This document shows, piece by piece, positions 46,208 through 57,700 of a stretch of DNA of 64,000 nucleotides. The notes under the pieces are model-generated. The model did not search any database and had not been told where the DNA came from. It worked only from the letters and a program-made list of their open reading frames with translations. A program made the translations under genes and the position numbers. Positions within the stretch are counted from its first letter, which is position 1. Each line of letters begins with the position of its first letter. Source of the stretch: Embiotoca jacksoni (Eukaryota > Chordata > Actinopteri > Embiotocidae); the NCBI GenBank assembly GCA_022577435.1, contig JAKOON010000029.1, positions 862,501-926,500 on the forward strand, written 5' to 3'.

Positions 46208-46258
46208 TGTGTGTGTGTGTGTGTCCGTGCGTGTGCGTGTGTGTGTGCGTGCGTGTGA
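46208..46258 (+). repeat. (GT)n/(GC)n imperfect microsatellite
   Basis: GT repeat interrupted by CC and GC steps, just downstream of the CpG-rich exon. Confidence 0.85.
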
Positions 46259-46309
46259 TGACGACATTATCCTGGAGCCTTGCAGCCTGAGACTCTCGTG
46301 TGTTTGCAG

Positions 46310-46590
46310 TGAAGTGGGACATTTAGTCGGTGTCAGCAGGGACTAAGAGATCATGCCCGGCAAGGCCTCACATTCCCGGGATGCCACAGCTGGACCAGGA
46401 GGGGGTCAGCTCCCCCCCCCTCCAGCCTGCACACCCTCCATCCAAACACCTCCATTCAGAGTGGGGTGGGGGGTGGGGGGTCAGGTTAAGTAACCTCCCG
46501 GAGGTGTCGGTAGATTTCACCGGTGACAAAGTCCTCCTGCTGACAATGAGCTGGTTGCCCTTGGATACCGTCCTATTGAAATATCAGCAG
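46310..46590 (+). other. Unassigned candidate exon with an open frame
   Basis: The acceptor TGTTTGCAG is followed by 281 bases and a strong donor, CAGCAGA|GTGAGT. One frame is open from 46327, with ATG at 46381 in GGGATGC context, giving 70 codons to the donor (MPQLDQEGVSSPP ... VLLLTMSWLPLDTVLLKYQQ). An overlapping frame starts MPGKASHSRDATAG at 46353, and an alternative donor lies at 46484. I recognise no family. It may be a noncoding 5' exon of pak4. Confidence 0.25.
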
Positions 46591-46599
46591 AGTGAGTGA

Positions 46600-49500
46600 T
46601 TGAACTACTAAACTGTGTAAATGATCATCTCTAAATCCTGGTGTCCCACCGCAGTCGTACGAAGCATCCTCTGTTGCTCGGTGGTAGTCATGGAAACCGC
46701 TTGTCTCCCGTGTAAAAGCGAGCTGCCAAACAAACAAGGCTGGCAGCTTCAACACTATATTCAGACCAGATGTTTGATTAAACAAGTGATGGTCACGTGT
46801 ACAGCATTGTTAATAATATACGTTATAATATGTAAATGATGGGGGGGGGGGGGTTTGTTTGTTCACACATCACAGTGTACCCGAGGACATCATAGCAACG
46901 AGGACATCATAGCAACGAGGACATCATAGCAACGTGTTCTTAGGAGGCCTCAGTCTGCTCAGAGGCTGCAGAACAAACCTAAAAAAAAAAAAAAAAAGGC
47001 TTTTTCAATTTTTCAGCAATAAAGCATGTCCTTAAGAAATTAATTTCAGCTCAGAAGAGACTGTGGTTCAGGTCCTAAAAGTTTAGCTGACACTGAACTT
47101 TTGATCTGATTTGTATTCACTCGGTAAGCTTGTCGGCCTACCTGCCGGATAAGAGATGTATAGACTTTCAACCGCGCTCGGTTTTACGATTTCAAAATCA
47201 TTTCCCCTGGATTATGTGCCAAAGCTCAGACAACAACCAAAACTCTGGGTAGAGTCCAGTTGGTGAACTTTGCTGCATCGTTCTCTTCTTAATTTCCTGT
47301 CATTTTTTTTTTGCAAAAAAAAAATATACAAAAAACAACAGTCATTACGCAAGAGTTGCATTTGTTTTGTTTCTTCAGTGTAGAAACGTTAAGAGACAAT
47401 TTTAGACAACCATCCACTTCAGTGGTTGAAATGACACCTGTTGCTGGCAGGTTTTTTATTAGATGCAGCTCCTGTAAATAATACAATTTATGCTATTTAT
47501 AAAATTAAAATCTTGGCTGATGTCCACTCAATTCAGGTTTGTGTAACATGTGTGAACGACCAAAGTACAAAAACGCTGACGATGAACTGAATGAGGAATT
47601 GGAGTTTTGTTAAGACCTTATCTTTATGAGCTATGTAGGAGGAAATACGAGTTATTTATGTGTTCAACCATTCACTACATGCCACCGTATTTGTTTTCTG
47701 TTTTACATTTGCGGTGTTCAAATTCAGAAAAAAGGAGAACAGCAGCACTTTTGAGTCGATTCAGTTTGAAGGTAGCCTGCGTCGTAGATGTGGGTGGGGG
47801 GGTGGGGGGGGTTTGTTCTGGATTATCAGCTCATTTCGGGAAACCCGGGTTGGGAGGAGGAGGGGTGTTGTTCGTGGCGGATCACCAGCCTTAAAGGTGG
47901 AGACAGCAGGAACTGTAGATGACTGTTGACGGACGCGTCCAGCAGGGGGCGGAGCTGAGGGCAGCAGAGATGTTGTGGTTTCTTTGATGGGAGATGACCT
48001 GGGGGTCCCTCAGGGAGAGAAAGAGACAAACACAGCTGCTGTTCAGGCATCTTCTGTGAACTCGAAACGGCTTTCACATAGACCTACAAGGTGACAGCTA
48101 GAAGCAAAAAAAAGAGGCCGGGAGTCGTGTGTGGTAATTTATTATCAAGCGTGAAACCGATGATGTTGGAAAATAATGCAATTTTCTGGTTTATTCCCAA
48201 AACAAAAACTCAAAGAGCCGAAAGATGCAGCTGAAGGTTTGTAAAATTACATTTGACTTCGGGCTGGAGACACTTACAAATAAGAGTTGGTTGTAGACAC
48301 CTCAGAGATCCAGTTTTTCAGTATTTCATTTGTTTTAAAAAGTTAATAGCTGCCAAGTACAGCTTCAGAAAGCCTAGTACTGCTGGGCTGCTGTACAGAT
48401 GAGCTGTACATTTAATTTCTGAGTTTTTATCAAGTGAAGGATTTATTTTGGACCTGACTCGCAGTAGTAATTACCTTCTCCCACCGTTTTCATCTGTCTG
48501 TCGTGTGTCCTTACATTTATGCTGTTGTGGATGAGCAAGTTGGAAACATGAACATATATTTCCTGGTATCAGGTTTCACAGAAAAACATGGCATTGGCTT
48601 GAAAAACAAAGGGGTGTTGGACATGTGAGAGGGAAATGAGAGAGAAAGCCGAGAGGAAAGTGTGTGTGCAGGTAGGTGTGAGTGTTTCTGGGGAGTACAG
48701 AGAGTGAAGGGGGGAGGTTAGACACCGGGAGACACATTCAGCTTAAGCCTGAAGAGCCAAACAACCAGATCTGTAGAGGAAACTCAGCAGTGGAGCACTG
48801 CAAGGGGAAAAAAAGCCCCGACTTCACCATATATCAACTGAAAAATGAGATTTATAGCCAAGTAAGTTTTTACATAGAAGGAATCTGTGAGTAAGAAAAA
48901 TACAAGTAACACAAAAGACAAGATGGTCAAATTTAAACAATATTACCATAAAGAAGTCCCAAAAATGTGTACTAATGCAAATGTGCATAGTATAAACAAA
49001 TGTGTTCTGTGCAACTATAATAGTTGTAATAATTGTAAGACTTTTTGAGAAGAGAGCAAGAAGAACTTTGTGTGAATGGACTTTTCACAGTTGTGTTGTT
49101 GTTGTTGTTTTATTCATTTCTGGTGTATTCCTTGATTATTTTTTTTTTCCCTTTTCATTGTTCATCTTTTGTCAAAATGGTTAATTAAATATATATTTAT
49201 TGAGATATCATCTATCTGCAGAAACAAGATATATTAATGAAAAACAGCTACACTTACACATAATTAAAATGATCCTGTGGCATCCAAGTGTAAGGAGGAT
49301 CAAACTGAACTGGAAGCCGTGGGTGGGGAAGAGAAAGCATACGGGGGAAAAGAAATAACACGCTGAGGGTCTTGTCAGATCCCGATGTTATGATTCCCTC
49401 TGTAACAGGGAGAAAACGCCGGCTTATTGCCTGAGAGAGGAAAAAAAAAAAAATCCTCTCTGGAATGAGTGCAGCCGCCAACATCAACACAGCCCTCTGG

Positions 49501-52500
49501 GTGCTCAGGAACAGAGGCAAGAAAAAAAATCTGTTTCATAACAATAACAGGCTTATTTATGACACTTACTTTCAACCATCAAGTTCGGGCATTAGACCAA
49601 CATTTTATACGATTAAAAAAAACAAAAAAACTACTGCAAAAGAATCATAAGAGTTTGATATGTAGTTCTTGCTCAAACATTTTATTTAAACAAACGGAAA
49701 GGTGAAATATGTTTATCTTTTTGTATTTTTGTTTGTGAAATCTCATGAGTCTGTTGATATTCAGCCATTTACAGTCCAGTTTATCCATTAATTTTAAACA
49801 GGTTAATCAACATGCTTAAACCCCACAACACCAAGTCCATCATACTTCCCTCCTGCTTTTATTCTGGAGTCATGTAAATAATTTGTTGGTTATTTTAGGT
49901 AACTGGGTCGTATGTATGTAAAGGAGAGGCTTAACGGGTATTTTTAACTTGCAGGTAGACGTTCCCTTAAACAGAAAAATGTCAATGCTAAGATTCCTGT
50001 ACTTTTCATGAAGGTGTTAAATTATTAGTATTTACACGAGGTTATACTTACCTCTTGTTTTGCTTGTGTCCTGAACTGCATTCTCAGCCGCAGTTTGCAA
50101 GGCTGAAGACAAAACATGAAAGTTGCTTTAGAGATTCTTATATTTTATTCACATTACTGTAAATTAAGAGTATTGACTGTTAGTTGGACAAAACTATAGA
50201 GACGTCGCTTTGGTCTGTGTAAAATTGACATTTTATAGATAAAAATATTCAACATAAAATATCCCAGTGTGAGGAACAGAGGGGAATTTTGTTCTGTGTT
50301 TGCTCATGTAGTTGTTTTCATTTTCAGACTGAAAAATCAAGCATGAGCCTGCAGGTTCCAGCCTATATGGAGGTTTCACAATCACAAACACAATGCAGAG
50401 AGACTTCTGGATGGGAGCTGCACTTCACCTCGGTAGTACTGGTGTTGCAGTAGTGAATGGCGGTATGTTATAGTGGCAGCGGAAACAAGAGGGCAAAACC
50501 TGCTTTTGTGTTTACCTTTTTTTTTTTTTTCCATCCCCATATTGCTGGAATAATCTAGATGACATAGGCAGTCTGTAGATTCTTTCTCAGGATCCTGAAT
50601 TGGATCCAGTATCATTAAGCGTTTCACTGTTGTTAGCCAATTTTTTAAGATGAATAACATGAAATAAATTAGGAAGGAAAGGGATTTCTGAGGTGTTGTC
50701 AATGCAAATTTAACCAATCCTGGGCCTGCAGTATTGTGACCTTAAAGGCACATTATGGCACAAATTAAAAATTACTCCACATTTACTCCAAAGCTCCTCC
50801 ACCTCTCGTCTCATCTGCAAAACAGAAAGCAGAAAGTGACGGGTTTTGTGGGATTTGTGGTCTTATCATGAGACTATAAGGCTACCAAATTTACATGAGT
50901 TTTATATACACTTAGAGTTGTACCAGATTGCACTTCATTTTTGTGCATCTAATATATTGAGTGGATATTGTTTAAATACTATTTGAATTACTTATTTTTA
51001 TGACTTTTATGAATCAGGTATTTTTTTTGCCACTTTAAATTCATGGTTCTTTAAGTTCAGAAAATAAAAAAAGACATGCACTTACTATATTTACAGCTAT
51101 TTTGTAAGGAAGTGATTGCATATCACTATATCACCTATCATATAGGTGTAGTTTAAATACACTCTACTGCAAAAGAAAATCAAACAAATTTAAAAACAAC
51201 AATTAAGATTCCCAGAGGAACTGGATAACGTTATAGAGATATTTAACAGCATCTTATTCTGATCGCAGTTTCTAACCGTTCCTGGATTTTGAGTCGAAAC
51301 AACAAACACTAAACTGGTATTTGGCAGAACCGTTATCGACCATAATTGTCAGATGGGATGACCTCGCTGATGAGAGGGGAGATTCAGATGGTGACCGGAC
51401 TCACGACGGAGACGGCAGATGGATGCGATCACCACAGCAGCATTACCTCACTGTCTGTTTTTGACAGCACGCCCTCATTATGTAATGACGGTGCTGCTGT
51501 GAATCACATGTTTCACAGCATGTTTTGATGTTTGACATTAAGCGTCTTATCGGTAGCAGGTTATGATGAGGATAGCTTGGTCACAATTAATGGAGTTAAA
51601 CACAAGTCAATGTACTGTTCAGCTCACATCATTTTTTTTTTTTTTATATATATATATATCTGCTGATCTTAATTTAATATTTCAGAATCAACCTAAAAGA
51701 CTGTGAGCACATTCAAAAGCAACATGATTTTACCACAACGTTCCCGAGGCAGCGCGTCATGTAACGAGTGGGCAGCAGACCAGGAAATATCGTTGCTTCA
51801 TTTGATTATTTGTGTTTGAAGCTGGAGCTGCGCTTAAAATCCTGCAGCTCTCAACTGCCCAACTGCTTTACATGTTAAACATCGGCGGTTCACAATTAAT
51901 GCAGGGATTAACCACTCGTGTATATATACACTACTCGAACTTCTTTTCTAGCGGATAATGTTGAATTTACATCACCGCCTCGGAGTTATGGGCTGTCGTC
52001 TGCACACACACTGTAACAGCTGCAGGAAACGCGGCCCTGAATTTCTATGCACACTTTTTCCCATGATGCCTTCAAATCATGCGCGTTGCAGTGATCCTTG
52101 ACCCTGTAGGAAGCTCGTGAACTCCACCCAGTAAACTAGACACAAATATTTCTGTAGGTGCAAAAGCCAGAAAAACGATCCCGGCGGTTGTGTTCACGGT
52201 CAAAGTAGCTCACGTGTATGCCCTGAGATATGCGTGAGCTGACCGACGGGGTCTCTGCTCTCTCTGCCATCTTTATCTTTGACCTTTCCACATTCCACAA
52301 CCTGCGTCTGGAAGTCGGCCCTGATTGGCCGCAACACTGCGTGCTTTGTTTGAACTCGGGTCTCGGGATTGGCAGGTTTGTGTGTTTCTGGCTCTGATCT
52401 TGAGTGGACCAGTTCCTGCTGTATTTTTACCCTCAAAGGAATGTCAACAGGCCTTTTCCTGATCGAGGTGGACATTGTCTTTCGGGTAAGAAGCTCTCAC

Positions 52501-54150
52501 GCCGGCTTTGATAGGAAACTCCTGCTGGTGATCGCACGTCTTCTAATGTGTGATTAGATGCTGAATTTGCCGGACGTGGGGACGAAAGTGTCGTCAAAAG
52601 ATGTTGAAGCAGCAGGTTCATTCATTCAGTAAGTTCCTCACATGAGACTCCAGTAACCTCTGCGGTGTTTGTAATGTTAGTTTTGTATACGACTACAAGA
52701 CATCCATAAATACCACTCACAATATAATATGTTGAAGAAAAAGTCATGTAATCATTCTCAGTTGGTCAACTTAGAGTATTTTAGGTATTCCTCTATTGAA
52801 TTAGATTGACGGCACTCATGGCACCAAAGTCAAAGTGGGACACGGTCCAAAATATTTCTATTACATTAAATATTTCATTAAAACAAGTGCTCACTTCATT
52901 CTTTGGCAGGTGTTGCCTACAGTTTTGTTACATGTATGATAATGTGTTTTGTCATTCAGCCTCAGTTTGGTTGATGGATCTGTTTGGCAGGCAGACATGA
53001 TATTTCACAGCAGCCTGTCTTGATCAGACCACTCTGAATAGCTCTAATTTGAGCCATACTGTCAGCGGCTGTTCTGCCAAAGTGAGTCATGTTGTCGAGT
53101 GAAAAATACATTAATTTAAAAGATAAAACAACAGGCTCTTCATTAATCTAAATCGCGAATCAAAAGATTAGAATAAATGTCTTATCATTCCTACCATTTA
53201 ATTGCTAATCTGCATTTGGACCTTTTTGTGTGCTATTCATTACTGAAGCAGTAAGGTTTGTTAGGAGGGTGCCAGATCTTATTGTTTGCGATAATATGAT
53301 GTTTAATATGATAAAAAATAAATCACTATGACGGCAGACTCGAAGTCGTCACTGCTGCACAGTTGCATTTTTTTTTTTCAGTTGCTAAATATCTTGGGGC
53401 TGTGATCACTTTCATTTGGTAGCGTTGAGGGCGTTTCTAATAATATTGATTACAAACGCCGTTCCTCCATGACCTAATCTGTAGCAGGTCAGGGTTTGGT
53501 GAATATTTCTCCAACCTCTTGGTCTTTCTGCCATTTTCTGCTCTGCTTAAGAGATTCTTACGCTTCTCAAAATCCTTCTTTAAGGGATAAGATGCTTTGT
53601 GAATATCTCTTATCTTGACAGGGTCTATATTTAACTTCAAGGGGAAATTCTTAAAAAACTTCAAGGAAGAATTTTCTTAGATTTGAGTCACTAGGAGCGA
53701 CTCTTTTGTCCATAAGTGTTAGTTTTTTTTTGCTGACATATATAGCTCTTATTTTAATGTAATTGTATGCTCTTGAAATTATTCATGAATATATTTTTAA
53801 GTGTTGTGTCATTTTGTCAAGAGTAATTGTTGCAGGAATTCCCTGAAATATATATATATCTTTTTGCTATATCAGCCAACACCTAAGTAAGGGTTGGTCT
53901 GTTTAGTTTTTTATTTATCTGCAGATCAACTTCAACCAAATCTAAAAGCTAAAAACAAATCAGCAGTTGGTCAAACTATTTAAACATTTTTTTTTTTTTT
54001 TTTTTTTTACTTTTATATCAAAAATGCCCAAAGTTTGTTTTCTACTTTTCTATGCCGTTAACTAAACACCTCTAGGTTTTTGATTTTCATTTCACACGCT
54101 GGTTCATTTTATTCACGAAGAGTAATTGGGAGTGAAAATAGTCGCGGACG
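46600..54150. other. Noncoding stretch, probable pak4 5' intron or intergenic
   Basis: No supported exon. It includes a G12 run near 46841, a 17-base minisatellite, a G-rich patch at 47790-47870, and AT-rich unique DNA with short T and TA runs (51632-51659). Open frames are short and have no recognised similarity. Confidence 0.5.
46882..46934 (+). repeat. 17-base minisatellite, three exact copies
   Basis: The unit cgaggacatcatagcaa is repeated three times without mismatch, followed by CG and then divergence. Confidence 0.95.
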
Positions 54151-54151
54151 G

Positions 54152-54161
54152 GTCACGTGAC
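54152..54161. promoter_or_regulatory. Palindromic E-box GTCACGTGAC (CLEAR-type)
   Basis: All ten bases match the CLEAR consensus used by TFEB/TFE3-family factors. It is also a USF/MYC-type E-box. It lies about 220 bases upstream of the CRE and upstream of a candidate first exon. Confidence 0.5.
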
Positions 54162-54316
54162 AGCGCAGGTACCTCAACACCTGTGAAAACACGGTCTGCG
54201 TGACGAGAAGGGAGCGTGGAGGAGAGGAAAGCCTTTTATTTATGACCTCTATGTGACTGGACATAGCGTTGTTCATAGACCCGTGCTAACTCGTGCTAAT
54301 CTCCCTCTTACTCCCT

Positions 54317-54372
54317 CCCTCTCTCTCTCTCTCTCTCTCTTCCTCTTTCTCTCTCTCTCTCTCTCTCTCTCT
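54317..54372 (+). repeat. (CT)n tract in a promoter
   Basis: CT repeat with one TCCTCTTT interruption, directly before the CRE. GA/CT tracts are common near promoters. Confidence 0.9.
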
Positions 54373-54373
54373 G

Positions 54374-54381
54374 TGACGTCA
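54374..54381. promoter_or_regulatory. Full CRE, TGACGTCA
   Basis: Perfect eight-base cAMP response element just upstream of the candidate exon ending at 54781. Confidence 0.55.
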
Positions 54382-54399
54382 TGATACTGGGCCGCGTTT

Positions 54400-54503
54400 T
54401 GCTGAAACCATAGGAATGCGACACACTTTGTGTTCACAGCCCAAAGCTACACCACTTTTTCCTGTCTCATCTCCGGGGCTGTTGTTGTTGGTTGTTGTTG
54501 TTG

Positions 54504-54540
<37 letters not shown>

Positions 54541-54781
54541 GGTTACGGTTTGCCGGATGTTTATTTTTCTCCCGGAGACGTACCGACGGTGGAGCCGAGT
54601 TTGATTTCTCCGCGGAAACAACTTTTGTTGCTGCAGGGAGCCTGCGTTTCACCCCTCTTCCTCCTCCTCCTCCTCCTCATCCTCCTCAGCTGCGTTTCCG
54701 ACATGAGATCAGGTGGATAGTGTGCGTCGCTGCTGGCTAAAGGAGTATTTCTGGTTACAAAAAAAAAAACAACACAAAAAA
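54400..54781 (+). other. pak4: Candidate pak4 noncoding first exon
   Basis: A CpG-containing stretch downstream of the CLEAR-type E-box and CRE, ending in a good donor AA|GTGAGT at 54781/54782. It contains (TTG)n, (GT)n at 54506-54539 and (CTC)n at 54657-54680. The start and the link to pak4 are inferred from position only. Confidence 0.4.
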
Positions 54782-57700
54782 GTGAGTATTTCCCGAACAA
54801 TAACTTTCGTACACGAGTGCATCGCTGTTGGTGGGTTTTTTTTTAACTCCCGAGTTTCATCGTGTGTTTAAAGAGTTTGGACGGTTTTGTTTTATTTAGT
54901 TTTTGTTTTTTTTTACATCCCAACTTCTCCGGTTCGTGCTGCGTCGCTGTGACCGAGAGGAAAGTTAATCGGGGCCACAACGAGAAGTCTGTTGTTTAAA
55001 ATAATCTCGTTGCATGAGATTAACTGTGAGTCAGAAAAAAAGAAAAAAAAAAAAAAACCCAGCATAATAACTTTATTGTTTGCATAGTGTGAGAGGAGGG
55101 GGGAGGGAGGGGGGAGGGAGGGGAGGTAGTGAGAAACCAAGCAGCGAGGGAGAGAGATGATTTCTGTTGGAGCTGCTGGGGACCGAGGCTGTCTCCTTTA
55201 ACCATCCTCCCTCCCTCCTCTTCCTCCCCTCCCTCCCTCCCTCTTACTGAGTATCGCCATTCAAACCTGTTCCTGACTGCTCATATGTGTGACTGTCCAG
55301 ACAGCTGCTGGACCCCCCCCACCCCCCCCCTCCCGGAGCATCTGTCTTCGCTTGCACAAGTGTCGGTGACACACGGAGATGAGGTCGAGAACAAGTCGTT
55401 GTTTCCTTCTGTCCTTGTGTTAAAACTTATTCGGGAGCTGGATTGTCGGCCTCGTTATGTTTCAGAGGTTTGTTGAGTTGGTTTCATGGTATTTGATCAA
55501 AGGAAGTAGTTTGGTGTTTCTTGTTTGAGGTACGCACAGACATCGTTTTCTGATGGATTATTTTTATAATGCCAACTGAGCAAAACACACTGAAGTCTGA
55601 TCCTGTTTGTCCTTGATTAACCGTCTAGGTTTTATTCTTGTATATATTAATCTTATTGGGTAACTTTAAGCTACTTAGAGTTTTTTTAAATTCTAAATCA
55701 ATCTGATTAGCGATTGATGGAATTCGATATAATTTTGTTATTAAAGTTGTCATTATGAATATCACAGGAGAGGAGCAGTCATCAGTGTTGTGATTCAACA
55801 CCAGACTTCAGGGAGAACTATCCGACTGTATTATACTATATGCAGACATTTAATCGTAGCCACTGTAAATGAGAGTATAATACTCGTATATATTATTACT
55901 GTGTAATATTTCAACTCAGACTGTCGTCACACAGCGTTGTGAACAGGCTGATGGTGGTTCGAGCAGTCAGTAGCTCCAAGGTCACAGTTAGTGATCTGGG
56001 AAAACGCTGGGAGAGAAGCGCTGTCCTGTGTATGTTTGCAAAAGTGAGAGAACAGGCTATTAATTATCAACCCTGATTCAGCACCAGCAAGAAGCCCCGC
56101 AGCGAGAATACTATGGTCTGTTTTATGGCATATCGCTTTTTAGATTAGTGTCTCTGTTCTACCTTTTGGTCAACAATAGCGTGAGAAATTGCCGGCTGGT
56201 ATTTTTTGTTCTTGGCTGGTGACTTTGCGTCGTCGAACTAGTTTCTTTGGCCGACATTTAGAAACTATTCAATACCTCAATTCTGGACATGTGGACGGCT
56301 GCAAAATTTCACAGTTTCTCTGTTATTGCGTCCTATATGTAAATAAATAAATGTATTTCCAAGGTCCAAAAAGGTCGTTGTTTTGCATTAGATAAGTAAC
56401 CTGGTGAGCAAAACTTAAAACCGCCTTCAAAGTTGTGGTAACTGAATGAAAATATTCAGAATACTTCAGTTCAGCATTAATATTCAGCTCATGTTACGCT
56501 TTCAAACATCAGTACTTGTAATAAAGGCATTTCTAAATATTAGTTTTTATATGTGCTCAACAAAGCCCTAAATGGTCTCATTTAGTTTTCCTCTGCATAT
56601 TTTGTAATCAATCAACTACATACTAACAAGCTGTTACAGGAGTTTATTGACCTCAAAATTAAGCTAATAAAATTCTCCAGGCCATTTCTGAATTTATTTT
56701 GGCTTTTTGAAGTTGGTTTACTTTGACCTTCTTAACCCCTGAGTGTTGTTAGTGTCTTCTTAGGAAGGCAGTTATGTGAAGTATGCCGCAATAGAGCCAC
56801 AGACACGAGCCATTAGAGAATAAAATCGGAAATTATTCAGTTGAGTGTTTTGGCTCAAACCGAATTTTCAAAGATGACATTCATCTTATGTACTTAAAAA
56901 AAAACTTCAATCCCAGTTTTATTTGAAGCATCTTTAATGTTAAAACAGATGATATCAAACCGTGTTTTGAAGAGAACAAACATTTTGCTCATTTTGAATA
57001 AGCACTTAAAAACTCTCATTTCGTGTTAATGGATTAAAGTAAGTCAGATCATTTTTTTGGGGTTTATATTCGTTAGTGTGTTTTTACAAGCTGCACTATG
57101 ATGAATGGAAATAAGTAAGTTCTTTAATAGGCTTCTTATAATCTTCTTCGGTGCATACTGTGACGCCATCTGTTTTGCTGCAACTGCAGAACACAAAGCA
57201 CTGATTCCCATCAGTGATGCCAACAAATAAACCTCATTTACCCGACCGGCCTGAACAAAGTGAGCGAGAGAGGAAGTGATAGAGAGAAGGACACGGATAC
57301 GATGCACACCTGGACACGACAGGGAGGCGGGCATACGAAACGTTAACTCATCCGGTCGTTATTCAATGTAATTTACAGCTTTATCAGTAACACACCAAAA
57401 AACTAAAATAAAAAATGCACCAAATAGTAAAAGTGTTTCCGAAACAAATCCCTGTTGTGCTGTGTATATTTGGATCCAGCTCCAATCCTCCATAGTGCAG
57501 CGCCTATCATTAACACTGAGTGACAGTGTCCTTCAGAGTGCAAGACCACCCATGTACAATACTTGAATGAGGCCAAAGGACAGCAGCTTCATCTAGAGCT
57601 CATCAGGCTGGCTCGGGCCCACTGACCAGACAGGCTTTCTCACTGTTCAGCCAGGCATACATGAGAGAGAGCGAGGTTGGATTCAGAAGGAAGAAGGGGA

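Noticed and set aside
46882..46934. Possible CRISPR-like direct repeats
   Set aside because: Units are contiguous with no spacers, in a vertebrate genome; this is a minisatellite.
57044..57334. 96-codon minus-strand frame
   Set aside because: No similarity recognised and no splice signals or conservation evidence; treated as chance.
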